A DNA stretch of 64,000 bases from Anaerohalosphaeraceae bacterium (GTDB taxonomy: Bacteria > Planctomycetota > Phycisphaerae > Sedimentisphaerales > Anaerohalosphaeraceae). The notes below the pieces were generated by a model. That model worked only from the letters and a program-made list of their open reading frames with translations. It ran no database searches and had not been told where the DNA came from. Every line of letters begins with the position of its first letter. The first letter of the stretch is position 1. Below are positions 16,347 to 25,082 of this stretch, piece by piece. Where the stretch lies: contig DAOSUR010000015.1 in NCBI GenBank assembly GCA_035378985.1, positions 1-64,000 of the forward strand, given 5' to 3'. Both the position numbers and the translations under genes were made by a program.

Positions 16347-18911
16347 TCATTGTCGGATGATTCGAACAGCGTCCGCGCATGCTGTAGAATTGTCATTGGG
16401 AGTTCTAATTTGCACGGTGTACGTTTCACCTGCTTCCATTGGAAATGTTCCAATCCAATTCCATTCCCCGCCGCCTGTCTGCTGATTGATATATAAAGTC
16501 GTTGTTCCGCCTTGGTGAGTGACAAGAACCGGAATAGAATACCCGCGAGAAGAAAATTCAGTCCACCATAAGAAGACATCATACAACCCTCCTTGCTGCG
16601 GCTGGAAAGACCATGTGTATGCTGCATTGTAACGTGCCCAGAGACTGTCAGCTCCGTATGGATTGAGACCTCCGGAGACGGCCCAGGTTCCGGTAGAAGA
16701 GGTGCCGGGCTCTCCATTGTCGATAATGATTTCTTCTGCGGCATGAAGAACGGTAAGAGTCTGTTCGACCGGTTCTGACCAGATCCCCCGATTGTCGCAG
16801 ACCCGAAACGAGAGTGTGTGAGTACCTTCCGAAAGGGTCGAGAGGGTCAAAACGGCGGTTGTTCCTAACCGGCCGTCTATGTCTGAAATCCATTCAAAGG
16901 CGGTAACTTGACCGTCATCGATTCCCTGACCGGACAGGGTAACGGATTGCCCTTCCTGGGGAGTTTGGGGAAGGATTGACAGAATTTGAGCGGTGGGTCT
17001 CAGATTGATTTCAAGAAGTGCGATTCGCACAGCATCGGCGCAGGTGCTGACGGGGTACGAACCGAGGGCTGTGATTGTGACGGAGCCGGCGGAGTCGAAG
17101 TAGAATTGACCGAGAGAGTTCCATTGTCCACCGTTGGTTTGCTGATTTACCGTTGTTTCAAAGATGCCGTCAGAGTATTCAATTTGTACGGGAACAGAGG
17201 CGGAGCGGGAGGACATCTGGGTCCACCACATCGAAACATCATAGAATCCGGGGGAGGGCGGTGTAAAGGACCAGGTATAGACGGCGCCGTTGCGAGCCCA
17301 AAGACTGCTGCTTCCATAGGGTGCGGGGGCACTGGAAATGCTCCAGGTTCCCGTAAAGGAAGTGCCGGCGGCCCCGTTGTCCACAATTAATTCCGAGGCG
17401 GGGGCTGTAATGGTGATGGTTTTTTCTGCGGGAAGAGACCAGATGCCCATATCATCGCAGACGCGAAGAGTGATGAGGTGTGTTCCCTGCGATAATGTTG
17501 AAATCAGAACGGTTGGGCCGGTGCCGAAGACCCCATCAATGTTGGAAGTCCATTCGTAGGCTACGATTGTTCCATCGTCGAATCCTTTTCCGCTGAAGGT
17601 TATATAACGTCCTTCTTCGAGAATTTGCGGTTCGATAGAGAGGATTTGCGCTGTCGGCCGCTGATTGGTCTTAATGAGAGCGAACCGGACGGCATCGGCA
17701 CAGGTGCTGACGGGGTAAGTGCCGAGGGCTGTGATTGTGACGGAACCGGCGGAGTCAAAGTAAAATTGGCCGAGGGAATTCCATTGCCCTCCGTTGGTTT
17801 GCTGGTTGACGGTTGTTTCAAAGATGCCGTCGGAGTATTCAATTCGGACGGGGACGGAGGCGGAGCGGGAGGACATCTGGGTCCACCACATCGAAACATC
17901 ATAGAATCCGGGGGAGGGCGGTGTGAAGGACCAGGTGTATGTAGCGCCGTCGCGAGCCCAGAGACTGCTGCTTCCATAAGGGTCAGCGGCGCTGGAAATG
18001 CTCCAGGTTCCCGTGGAGGAGGTGCCGGAGGTGCCATTGTCCACAATGACGGCCGGGGTGTTGGGGCTCACATCCGTTCGGAAACTCAGTACAGAACCTT
18101 CGGCCCAGCCGGCACTGTTATGCACCCGGGCCTTGAAGTAGTAAACAGTGGAATATTCCAGGCTGCTCAGTGTGACGCTGAAACCATTTTCGGAAAGAGC
18201 GGACGCGCTCAGCCAGCCGTCGGAGCAGGCGGCTGTTGTACCCCAACTGAAACCGCATTGGTCGATGGTTCCGCCGCCGTCGTCGGTAATGATGCCGCTT
18301 AAAACGGCTGATGAAGCGGTAATTTTGGCCGCCGGGGAGGTTTGAACGGTCGGCAGCTGAACCAGAGAAGCCCAATTGGCCCTTCTCCAAAAACGGGTTC
18401 CTTTATCAATCAGATACTGCTTACTGTATTTGCCCTCAACAATGCCGCTGGCTGCATTTCGGGCCTCTCGAGTGATGATATAGGAGCCGCTGTACTGTTT
18501 GAAGAGGCCGGTGTGTTTGCTGGTGCCGCTCACATAGACCCAGAGGTCCCATTGTTTGAGATTGTTGATGCTTTCGACCTGAACGGTGTTGGGAACGCCA
18601 GCATAGAGTTTATCCGTTGTATAAGGGTAAGGAGCGGCCTTGTTTTCGGCTACATACTCCGGCAAAGCCAGGCAGCGGCAGACGTACGATGCACAGTCCA
18701 CACCTTCCACGGACGAATCATCCCAGACGTCATTATTGATCCATCCCTTATTGGCTCCGTAAACGTATCGTTCTTTCAGACCGTTGGCGGAATACTCCCC
18801 GCACTGGCTTCTGGACCATTGCGGGTCATAAGCGGCCTGGGCGGCGGGGACGAGGAACAGGATGCAGACAATCCAAAAGACAAAACGGATGGAGGTTCGG
18901 CGGTTTTTCAT
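16347..18911 (-). CDS. Secreted NlpC/CHAP-like cysteine peptidase with golvesin and PKD repeats
   Basis: 854 residues. Signal peptide to about residue 27. Residues 35-190 resemble NlpC/P60 or CHAP cysteine peptidases: EGVDCASYVC with the likely nucleophile C73, and KHTG with H133. A fibronectin-III-like segment follows (about 200-280). Then come three golvesin/Xly carbohydrate-binding-like domains (about 288-411, 508-631, 728-854; each with TGTWSIS, YTWSF, WWT, NQQT and ADAVR marks) separated by two PKD-type domains with RPTAQILSI starts. Probably acts on, or attaches to, cell wall or extracellular polysaccharide. The ATG at 18911 overlaps the stop of the upstream gene (TGATG), so the two are translationally coupled; a GTG at 18914 is an alternative. 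Confidence 0.82.
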   Translation of the reverse strand: MKNRRTSIRFVFWIVCILFLVPAAQAAYDPQWSRSQCGEYSANGLKERYVYGANKGWINNDVWDDSSVEGVDCASYVCRCLALPEYVAENKAAPYPYTTDKLYAGVPNTVQVESINNLKQWDLWVYVSGTSKHTGLFKQYSGSYIITREARNAASGIVEGKYSKQYLIDKGTRFWRRANWASLVQLPTVQTSPAAKITASSAVLSGIITDDGGGTIDQCGFSWGTTAACSDGWLSASALSENGFSVTLSSLEYSTVYYFKARVHNSAGWAEGSVLSFRTDVSPNTPAVIVDNGTSGTSSTGTWSISSAADPYGSSSLWARDGATYTWSFTPPSPGFYDVSMWWTQMSSRSASVPVRIEYSDGIFETTVNQQTNGGQWNSLGQFYFDSAGSVTITALGTYPVSTCADAVRFALIKTNQRPTAQILSIEPQILEEGRYITFSGKGFDDGTIVAYEWTSNIDGVFGTGPTVLISTLSQGTHLITLRVCDDMGIWSLPAEKTITITAPASELIVDNGAAGTSFTGTWSISSAPAPYGSSSLWARNGAVYTWSFTPPSPGFYDVSMWWTQMSSRSASVPVQIEYSDGIFETTVNQQTNGGQWNSLGQFYFDSAGSVTITALGSYPVSTCADAVRIALLEINLRPTAQILSILPQTPQEGQSVTLSGQGIDDGQVTAFEWISDIDGRLGTTAVLTLSTLSEGTHTLSFRVCDNRGIWSEPVEQTLTVLHAAEEIIIDNGEPGTSSTGTWAVSGGLNPYGADSLWARYNAAYTWSFQPQQGGLYDVFLWWTEFSSRGYSIPVLVTHQGGTTTLYINQQTGGGEWNWIGTFPMEAGETYTVQIRTPNDNSTACADAVRIIRQ
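17029..18060 (-). repeat. Tandem 660-base coding repeat (golvesin-PKD unit)
   Basis: The stretches 17029-17400 and 17689-18060 are nearly identical with an exact offset of 660 bases, including a run of more than 60 identical bases (17201-17262 and 17861-17922). The repeated unit codes for one golvesin plus one PKD domain (220 residues). A third, more diverged golvesin copy lies at 16369-16740. High similarity at DNA level points to recent duplication or gene conversion. Confidence 0.9.
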
Positions 18912-20122
18912 CACGGCAGTTCTCCCTGGTACTCGAAAAGTATGATTCGTCCTTCCTGATTATCTCCGGCCAGGAGGACAACCCCTTGGTCGGTCAAATC
19001 CATGCGGCGTGCCGCCTCGAATGAGAACCATACATCGATTTGTGCGGTTTGAGCGGTTTGTTTTTCGAGGTCGATTCGGCACAGACGGCGAATTCGATAG
19101 TCTCCTTCAAGGGTAAATAAAAGCCAAATCACCCCGTTTTTGTCTTCGAGGGTTTCCTCGATGCAGCGAACCGGCTGTTCGAACGAGACGGAGTAAATGG
19201 ATTTATAACGAGGGCTTTTGACAAGGATTCCGCCCTCTGCTGTTTCAGCCAGCACATCTGATTGGGTTGGGGAAATATCGCCGGATTGGCGGAATATATT
19301 CTGATTCCGCCGCAGAACCCCGGCCCATCTGTTTTGCCGAGCCCCGTCCTTGGCCATCAGGGTTTCTGATGAGGGGTCGTAACGGAACTGAGCCGGATAG
19401 GCCAGTTGCCTGCGGACGTTGAGCGGTTGGGTTCGAATCGGGCGGCCCGGACGAAGCCGGTGGACACGGTCCTCCGCCTGAGAAATAACCAAAAAAGAAT
19501 TATCATTTGGGTCAATAACCAAATCAGAGGCAGAGGAGGTTGGAAGCAGGATTTGTTTTTGCCGTCGTCCATGAAGGTCATATGTTAGAATTCGCCCCTT
19601 GGCTGTGTCGAGGACGTGGACCTGATTCTTTCTGCATACGATTGCAGCAGGGCCGATGACTGTCCCGTCGGGGCTCTCGTGAAGAGAAAAGGCATCCGGA
19701 CTCTCGTTCCATTTGTGTTGAACCAGAATTTTTGCTTGAACGGCCATGGTTTTGGGAGCCAATGGGATTGTCTCGGAGTACAGAGACACGATGTATTCGG
19801 GGCTTTGGACAAGCATGTTTCCGTCATAATGGGCCAGAATTTGGTACCGGATTTCTTCTCCTCGGATCTGTTTTGCACTCAGAGAAGCTTTCCAGCATTC
19901 CCCATCCGGCTGCCAGGTCATTTCTTCTGTCCCCTGTTCAAGAGAAGAGGACCATCGCAAGAGGACTTGGTTGGGTTGGTTGTCTGCACAGGCAACAATC
20001 TCCAGCGGTTCCTCACTTTTCGAAAACAGGCGTGGATTAATGGAAAAGACCTGAGGTGCTGCACCAAAAGACAAAGACGATCCGCAGAAAAAGAGGAGAA
20101 GAAAACCATTACGAGCGTTCAT
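18911..20122 (-). CDS. Exported protein with propeller-like repeats
   Basis: 403 residues. The ATG at 20122 has GGAG seven bases upstream and gives a proper signal peptide (cleavage after SFGAA, about residue 21); longer in-frame starts would spoil it. Residues 20-115 look like an Ig-like or extracytoplasmic beta domain. From about 150 there are repeated segments of the kind seen in NHL/YVTN beta-propellers (VHVLDTAKGRILTYDLHGR, DLVIDPNDNSFLVIS). No catalytic motif. It is coupled to the golvesin-repeat protein by a one-base overlap of stop and start, so the two probably work together at the cell surface. Confidence 0.72.
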   Translation of the reverse strand: MNARNGFLLLFFCGSSLSFGAAPQVFSINPRLFSKSEEPLEIVACADNQPNQVLLRWSSSLEQGTEEMTWQPDGECWKASLSAKQIRGEEIRYQILAHYDGNMLVQSPEYIVSLYSETIPLAPKTMAVQAKILVQHKWNESPDAFSLHESPDGTVIGPAAIVCRKNQVHVLDTAKGRILTYDLHGRRQKQILLPTSSASDLVIDPNDNSFLVISQAEDRVHRLRPGRPIRTQPLNVRRQLAYPAQFRYDPSSETLMAKDGARQNRWAGVLRRNQNIFRQSGDISPTQSDVLAETAEGGILVKSPRYKSIYSVSFEQPVRCIEETLEDKNGVIWLLFTLEGDYRIRRLCRIDLEKQTAQTAQIDVWFSFEAARRMDLTDQGVVLLAGDNQEGRIILFEYQGELP

Positions 20123-20447
20123 TTTTGCTCTCCGAATATCTAGTAGGAGATAGATTTTGTTCTGAAATCTGATTTTTGTCAGAATGACTGTTTTAAGAAA
20201 CAAAATTGCCGCAGGTACCTTTGAAAAGAAGCTGTTTTTTCCCGTTAAAAAACGGGAAAATAATAAACCCCCGCCTTCTTATGAAACGATAATGACTTTT
20301 TTCAAGATGATAAAGGTCGACAAAATATGATAAACAAAAAGCTAAATTATAATTTTCCTCATTTTGACACATTATCGGAAACTTGGCAAGAGGTAGTTTA
20401 ATTTTTTCCGTATTCTGTCAAAATGGAGGGTTTTACAGAGGAAGCGA
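20123..20447. other. Intergenic region with inverted repeat
   Basis: AT-rich stretch upstream of the propeller-like gene and downstream of ndk. A hairpin with ten-base arms (20237-20246 and 20251-20260, TTTTCCCGTT/AACGGGAAAA) lies 115 bases before the propeller gene; no T-run follows on either strand in a convincing way, so an operator or a weak ndk terminator are both possible. A perfect TATAAT occurs on the minus strand at 20351-20346 without a matching minus-35. Confidence 0.55.
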
Positions 20448-20909
20448 TTAGTCATTTCTTCCATAGAGATAGGGTTCATCGGCGAGCGGATAATCGAAGA
20501 TTTCTTCAGGTTTGAAGTAAAGGTTGATTTCATATTCTGCCGAGGCGGGGCTGTCGGAGCCGTGGATAAGATTAAACCCCCGGCTGCAGCCGAAATCTCC
20601 ACGGATAGTTCCCGGTTCGGCCTCGTAGCCAAAGGTAGCCCCCATCAATTTTCGGGCCATCTGAATTACCCCTTCGGCCTGCCAGACCATAATCAGCACG
20701 GGCGAGGACGAGAGGTATTTGACCACACCCTCGAAAAAAGGTTTGCCTTCGTGAACTGCGTAATGTTTCCTTGCCAGCGATTCGGGAATCTTCATAAACT
20801 TGGCCGCAACGAGCTTAAGGCCCTTTTCCTCAAATCGCCGAATAATTTGCCCGATTTTATGCCGATGGACGGCGTCGGGCTTGAGGATGATCAGAGTCCT
20901 TTCCGGCAT
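20448..20909 (-). CDS. ndk: Nucleoside diphosphate kinase
   Basis: Transfers the terminal phosphate from ATP to other (d)NDPs through a phosphohistidine. 153 residues, of normal length. The motif NLIHGSDS carries the active-site H116, and the start RTLIILKPDAV is the family hallmark. It follows the OmpA-type lipoprotein gene by 17 bases and is probably on the same mRNA. Confidence 0.97.
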   Translation of the reverse strand: MPERTLIILKPDAVHRHKIGQIIRRFEEKGLKLVAAKFMKIPESLARKHYAVHEGKPFFEGVVKYLSSSPVLIMVWQAEGVIQMARKLMGATFGYEAEPGTIRGDFGCSRGFNLIHGSDSPASAEYEINLYFKPEEIFDYPLADEPYLYGRND

Positions 20910-20926
20910 ATCCGTCAGCTCTGCGG

Positions 20927-21709
20927 CTACCGAGTGCTCGGGACAATGTAAATCTCCACCCGACGATTGGCCGCATTGCCGCCTTTGTTGGGTTTATTGG
21001 GTTCAACAGGACGATATTCGCCGTACCCCTTTACGGCCATTCTTTCCGGTGAAATACCGGCGGCGGTTAAAGCATTTAAAACAGAAATGGCACGATGAAC
21101 TGACAGATGCCAGTTGGTCGGGTGAGCTTGCAAGGTGCTGGGTTTCTTAATCGGAACATCATCCGTGTGGCCTACAATGACCATATCGAAGGCATTGGCT
21201 TCCGGGGATTTCATAATAGCGGCCAGCTGTTTGAGGGAGTCCATGGCGGAGGCGGCGACTTGATCGCTGCCGAGGTCAAAGAGCAGGTCGCTCTTGAATT
21301 TGAGCATGCCGGTGCTTTCATCAAAAGTAATCATATCGCTGGTTTTGGCGAATTCCTGCAGCCGCATATTGAGTTCCGGCGGCAGAGGGGCACCGCTTTG
21401 GAGCAACTGGGCCTGCATCTGAGCAATCAGGGCTTTCTTCTTTTCCAGATCGGCCTCGAGGGCGGAGATGAGTGCGTTTTTGGCCTGGAGGTCGGCACTG
21501 CCTTGTCCGGCCAGTGTTTCTTTTTCTTTCTGGCATTGTTCAAGGTTGATGCTGCACTGAGTTAATTCATTTTCCAGACTGGAGATACGTTCCTGCTGGA
21601 GACGATTTTGCGCTCGCAGCTCATCCATTCCCTGCTGACAGCATCCGGAAAGAGCGATCATTGCTGTAAATCCCAAAACAACGAAGAAAATCGTTTTACC
21701 GGTGTTCAT
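20927..21709 (-). CDS. OmpA/MotB-family peptidoglycan-binding lipoprotein
   Basis: 260 residues. The ATG at 21709 has AGGGA eight bases before it and gives a lipoprotein signal (LSGC, Cys23). Residues 28-105 form a coiled coil (repeated Glu/Gln/Lys heptads), and 140-258 are an OmpA-like domain: FDLGSDQV, VIVGHTDDVPI, YGEYRPV, NRRVEIYI, which binds diaminopimelate in peptidoglycan. Likely sits in the outer membrane and anchors it to the cell wall. The exact partner (Pal-, MotB- or YfiB-like) is not clear. First gene before ndk. Confidence 0.93.
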   Translation of the reverse strand: MNTGKTIFFVVLGFTAMIALSGCCQQGMDELRAQNRLQQERISSLENELTQCSINLEQCQKEKETLAGQGSADLQAKNALISALEADLEKKKALIAQMQAQLLQSGAPLPPELNMRLQEFAKTSDMITFDESTGMLKFKSDLLFDLGSDQVAASAMDSLKQLAAIMKSPEANAFDMVIVGHTDDVPIKKPSTLQAHPTNWHLSVHRAISVLNALTAAGISPERMAVKGYGEYRPVEPNKPNKGGNAANRRVEIYIVPSTR

Positions 21710-21837
21710 TTTCAGTCCCTTTCTTGCTCCATAAAACTCCCTATTTTCTATCCAAATCAAATTAAATTAACTTTTGATTTGAATATCGACGCAATCATGC
21801 CTTCATTTTTTTATCGGTTTGAAGGGGAGAAACCAAT

Positions 21838-22896
21838 TTATTTTTTCTTTTTTTTCTCTGGTTTTGGGGCTTTTTCTTTTTTGGGTTTTTGATAAGCACC
21901 TGCCGGCTTGGGCTGTTTTTCAGAGAGGAGGGAATTGAAAACAGCCAGCAAAAGCAGCATCAAAACAAAAAGACCGCCTGCAATCCACCAGGTCATAGAA
22001 ATTCCCATCAATTGGGAACCGGCCAGGAGATTGAGCAGACCGGGCCGGATTTGGCGAAGTCCTGCACCGAGTGCAATGGCGGCGATAATCAGGGAAGCGA
22101 AGGGCACCAGCATCGCCAGGCCGTAAGCGGCCGTTGCCGGGTCGACGGGAGCCAATGCCACCAGTTGTGCGGCTGGCCCTGCTTCAACCGGTGCAGCTTC
22201 AAGCCCAGTCGGCTCAGCAGCAGAGACTGCCTGCGGTGCTTTGGGTTCTTCCGGCATTTCCTCGAGAGGGGCCTCTTCAGCCAGTTTCAGCGGTTCTTCA
22301 GCCGCCGGTACTTCGGCGGCCCCTTCCGCGGCGGCGGGCAGGATGTCATCCAGCACCGCCCCTAATGAGGTGTCATCCGCCTGCAGGGACAGGTCCAAAA
22401 GGCCGGAGCCGCTGCCGACGCTTTCAAGGTTGGCATCGGCATCCAGACTTTCGATTTCTTCCAGCTCACCGGCACGGGTTTCCCCTTTGGTATCGGCGGC
22501 CAGTTTGTAGCCCTCATCGCTTTCATCCAAAACATTAATGCCCATCGAGGTCGCCCGCGTGTCTTCGGAGCTGAGGTTTTCCTCGCCGGCCATGCTCAAG
22601 CCGAACCCGCCCTCGCTTTCCTTTTTCGGGGCTTCGGGGGTTTCCTCTTCGTCGGGCAGAAGCTTGATTTCAGCGGTTTCCTCCAGCTTCAGGTCAAAGT
22701 CCGTTCCGGCGGCAGTCAGGTCCAGCAGACCCTGCTGGTCGGCGGCCAGTGCATCGACCTGTGTTTGGTCAAAGAGAGGCTGGCCCTTATCGAGATATTG
22801 GCGGAGTGTACCTTCTTTGACGAGGGCTTTGACCTGCTCTTCGCTCTTGCCGAGCTTTTCCATGACTTCCTGAAGGGTGTAATATTTGCCTGCCAT
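21838..22896 (-). CDS. MerR/excisionase-like HTH protein with acidic linker and two membrane helices
   Basis: 352 residues with an unusual order. Residues 4-50 look like a helix-turn-helix of the MerR/excisionase type (YTLQEVMEKLGKSEEQVKALVKEG). Residues 60-235 are very acidic and Ala/Pro/Glu rich, probably disordered. Two hydrophobic helices follow near 255-280 and 300-320, and the end is a Lys/Pro-rich tail (KPKKEKAPKPEKKKKK). A membrane-tethered protein with its N-terminus inside is likely; whether the HTH binds DNA is unknown. AGGAAA precedes the ATG. Followed after 15 bases by the gene at 22912-23349. Confidence 0.75.
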   Translation of the reverse strand: MAGKYYTLQEVMEKLGKSEEQVKALVKEGTLRQYLDKGQPLFDQTQVDALAADQQGLLDLTAAGTDFDLKLEETAEIKLLPDEEETPEAPKKESEGGFGLSMAGEENLSSEDTRATSMGINVLDESDEGYKLAADTKGETRAGELEEIESLDADANLESVGSGSGLLDLSLQADDTSLGAVLDDILPAAAEGAAEVPAAEEPLKLAEEAPLEEMPEEPKAPQAVSAAEPTGLEAAPVEAGPAAQLVALAPVDPATAAYGLAMLVPFASLIIAAIALGAGLRQIRPGLLNLLAGSQLMGISMTWWIAGGLFVLMLLLLAVFNSLLSEKQPKPAGAYQKPKKEKAPKPEKKKKK

Positions 22897-22911
22897 AATT
22901 GATTTCCTGTC

Positions 22912-23349
22912 TTATTGAATAAGTTCCGTTTGGGATTGATTTTTCTTTTCAGTTTCGGGCGGGGTGGGCTGAATCGCTTCGAGCATCTGCTTTTGATGAA
23001 TATTTTCGAGAACGCTTCGAATCTGCTGCGGGGTCGGGTCGGCGCTGTTCCATTCGGTCAGAAGCCGGTCATATTCCCAGGAGCGGGCGGCCATCAGCCG
23101 AATCTGCTTGAAACCGGTCTGCCGGTCGAAAAATTCATACACCCAGATGGTGCGGTTTCGTGTATCGATGAGAGCAATGCCCTGATTATCCCGGCTGATT
23201 TGAACAGGTACGGCCAGAATTGTGGAGGCGGTCGGGGCTTCGCCGGCACGAACGGAAAGGGGCTCAAGAGGAGTGCGGAACAGGAGTGCCGCCGCGGCTA
23301 TCCCCACAGCGATGCCGGCGATAAAACGAAATCGATTCAATGCACCCAT
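22912..23349 (-). CDS. Small membrane-anchored protein, unknown function
   Basis: 145 residues: one N-terminal hydrophobic helix (about 8-26) that acts as signal anchor, a soluble part with a beta-rich segment (GIALIDTRNRTIWVYEF) and a polar, Gln/Pro-rich C-terminus. The pattern 'ALIDTRNRTIWVYE' recalls the propeller-like or secreted proteins of planctomycetes but no family is assigned. It lies directly before the HTH-membrane protein gene on the same strand. Confidence 0.7.
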   Translation of the reverse strand: MGALNRFRFIAGIAVGIAAAALLFRTPLEPLSVRAGEAPTASTILAVPVQISRDNQGIALIDTRNRTIWVYEFFDRQTGFKQIRLMAARSWEYDRLLTEWNSADPTPQQIRSVLENIHQKQMLEAIQPTPPETEKKNQSQTELIQ

Positions 23350-23792
23350 TTCCGGTTTTACCTAACCTCCGCAAAAACACTGCTTTATCCATCGATTATA
23401 CCTGACTTTTGTCGGGGTTCAACTGGTTTTTAACTCATTTGACGCTGAAATTATGAAAACAAAGCTGCAATTTTGAACAAATTCGAAATACGAAGTTCGA
23501 AATTCGAAGAAAACTGTCGAAATCAAAAGGGAAAGCAGTCTTGTAAGAATTAAAAAGCATTTCGGGGTGCTTGCTGAGCACAGGAGGGGAAGAAATTTTG
23601 AGATTTTTCGCAATTTCCCTTTTTTTCTATCAATCGCAGAGGAGCCGGGTGCGACTTTCTTAGGGAAAGGTATCAAAGAGAAAAGAAGATATAGGATATA
23701 TTTAATCCCGTAAGTGTCCTTTTTGTAGACAAGGTTGGGTGTCCTTGATAAGATGGGCAATATAGATAAAAAAGAAGGAAGGGAGAAAGCAG
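23350..23792. other. Long intergenic region with TTCGAA-type short repeats
   Basis: Sequence between divergent genes. At about 23480-23510 there are closely spaced, partly palindromic TTCGAA/ATTCGAA words (attcgaaatacgaag, ttcgaaattcgaag). No open frame with coding character was recognised on either strand. An AAGGAAGGGAGAAA ribosome-binding site precedes the ATG at 23793. Confidence 0.5.
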
Positions 23793-24050
23793 ATGGAGAA
23801 CCGCCGGGCAGGATGGGGGATGATTCTTGGACTGAGGGTGTTGACCGCACTGGGGTGGGGAGCGATTGACGGCAAGGAGCTGACCATTGGGGACTGGCAG
23901 CAGCAAGGCGGGCCGCCTTTCTTTTATGCGAAACTGGATGCGGCGGGATATTCCGACTGGATTTGGTACGGACGGTCCCCCGTTCACGATTATACTTTCC
24001 ATGAGGTGCTTTCCGGGGAATGGGCAGCGGCGGCGGGGATATGCTGTTGA
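23793..24050 (+). pseudogene. Truncated exported-protein gene
   Basis: The start has an excellent ribosome-binding site and a degenerate signal-like segment, followed by GDWQQQGGPPFFYAKLDAAGYSDWIWYGRSPVHDYTFHEVLSGEWAAA, here reported only as the key pattern 'DWI.YG.SP.H...FHEVLSGEWAAA'. That pattern is known to me from longer secreted planctomycete-type proteins, usually carrying PEP-CTERM ends, in which the text goes on after GEWAAA. Here the frame stops at 24050 right after it. A frameshift or deletion at about 24030 is the likely reason. The gene is probably dead. Confidence 0.5.
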
Positions 24051-24298
24051 TGAGCGGCGTTCCTGTGAGACTTGAAGACAGGCGGTTTGCTTTCGAGGCA
24101 ATCGAACATCCTGAGGTGTCAATTGAAGACCAGATTAGCCAACTCCAGGAAGCGATCACATTTTTGGAGCGCATTTGGCAGGAAGACCCGGAGGTACAGC
24201 AGGACATTGATGCCGAGGTCTGGAAAAACTTTATGAATATGGTCTGTCAGAGTTTTCTTGAATGGCAGGCCGACGGTGTCCGGAGAGAACAAGAATAA
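24050..24298 (+). CDS. Hypothetical acidic protein, possibly part of a broken gene
   Basis: An 82-residue frame that overlaps the end of the truncated gene above in another frame. It is acidic with helical character (EDQISQLQEAITFLERIWQ). ATGs at 24020, 24041 and 24050 are all possible, with only a weak GGGGAT site. It may be a real small gene or the rest of a larger one, since the sequence before the start also reads as protein. No family was recognised. Confidence 0.4.
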   Translation: MSGVPVRLEDRRFAFEAIEHPEVSIEDQISQLQEAITFLERIWQEDPEVQQDIDAEVWKNFMNMVCQSFLEWQADGVRREQE

Positions 24299-24386
24299 AT
24301 GCATTGCGTCAGAAATCTGTAAAGAGGCAAGAGAAGAACATAAGGCAATTTGGTCTTTATGGGTTCATGTCAGAAAGGAGACCGTG

Positions 24387-25022
24387 ATGAGACGAATGAT
24401 TCTGAGTTTTCTGATTGGGTGTAGTTTTTCTGTGGGGCAGGCAGGATATGAAAACGGCGGACTGATTCCCGCCGGAGTTTATGAAGGATATGTAGAATGC
24501 CGAAGCGGTTTGCTTGTGGTGGATGGGGGAGGGGCCGATATAATTGAAATGCGGTATTCCTCTAAATTGGAAGTGTGGTCAACAACTCCTTTTGTTGCAG
24601 GATATGGAGGTATATGGGACATACGAATGTTTCACAATAGCCATTTGGACTATTTAAGTGGTGAAACAGAAGAACTTTTATTAGATAAAAATGCGACTGC
24701 CCATCTTTATGGTGGACAAATTGATTACATCTCGAGCTACCAGACTGTGCCGGATGTCTTTGTGGGGTATAATGAGCAGGGTGAACCAATCTTTGATAAG
24801 TTCAGGCACATTGAAATGTTTGTTAAGAGCTATCTGTATAACCCCGCGACTACGACATTGACCGGCACGTGGGCGGACGATTCAACCTTTGCCATAAAAC
24901 TGCTCAATCAAGCCGGATACGATCCGGTTATCGACAATATCAAATTCATCCTCGTCCCTGAACCGTCCGCTGTCTGCCTGCTGGCTTTAGGCGGGTTGTT
25001 TGTGAACCGAAGGGATATGTAA
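24387..25022 (+). CDS. PEP-CTERM sorted exported protein
   Basis: 211 residues. The ATG at 24387 follows AAAGGAG by six bases. Signal peptide to about residue 21, a beta-rich central part without a known domain, and at the end the exosortase sorting signal: VPEPSA, a hydrophobic helix, and NRRDM. PEP-CTERM proteins are cut by exosortase and sent to the outer surface. Neither an exosortase nor the sensor PrsK/R pair is in this window. The gene ends 8 bases before a terminator that it shares with metK. Confidence 0.87.
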   Translation: MRRMILSFLIGCSFSVGQAGYENGGLIPAGVYEGYVECRSGLLVVDGGGADIIEMRYSSKLEVWSTTPFVAGYGGIWDIRMFHNSHLDYLSGETEELLLDKNATAHLYGGQIDYISSYQTVPDVFVGYNEQGEPIFDKFRHIEMFVKSYLYNPATTTLTGTWADDSTFAIKLLNQAGYDPVIDNIKFILVPEPSAVCLLALGGLFVNRRDM

Positions 25023-25028
25023 AAAGAA

Positions 25029-25062
25029 AAAAAGCCCGGCGGAAAGGCCGGGCTTTTAAGTT
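25029..25062. terminator. Bidirectional terminator between the PEP-CTERM gene and metK
   Basis: The stem AAAGCCCGGC (25031-25040) with GCCGGGCTTTT (25047-25057) is GC-rich with A- and T-runs on both sides, so it can serve both converging genes. Confidence 0.9.
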
Positions 25063-25082
25063 TTTCCGACAGGTTTCAGCTC

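Noticed and set aside
20237..20260. Hairpin between ndk and the propeller-like gene as a terminator
   Set aside because: The stem is AT-ended and no following T-run is convincing on either strand, so it is only described in the intergenic entry.
23419..24207. Minus-strand frame across the intergenic region and the broken gene
   Set aside because: Composition rich in Ser, Arg and Leu without family pattern, and no start signal; regarded as chance.
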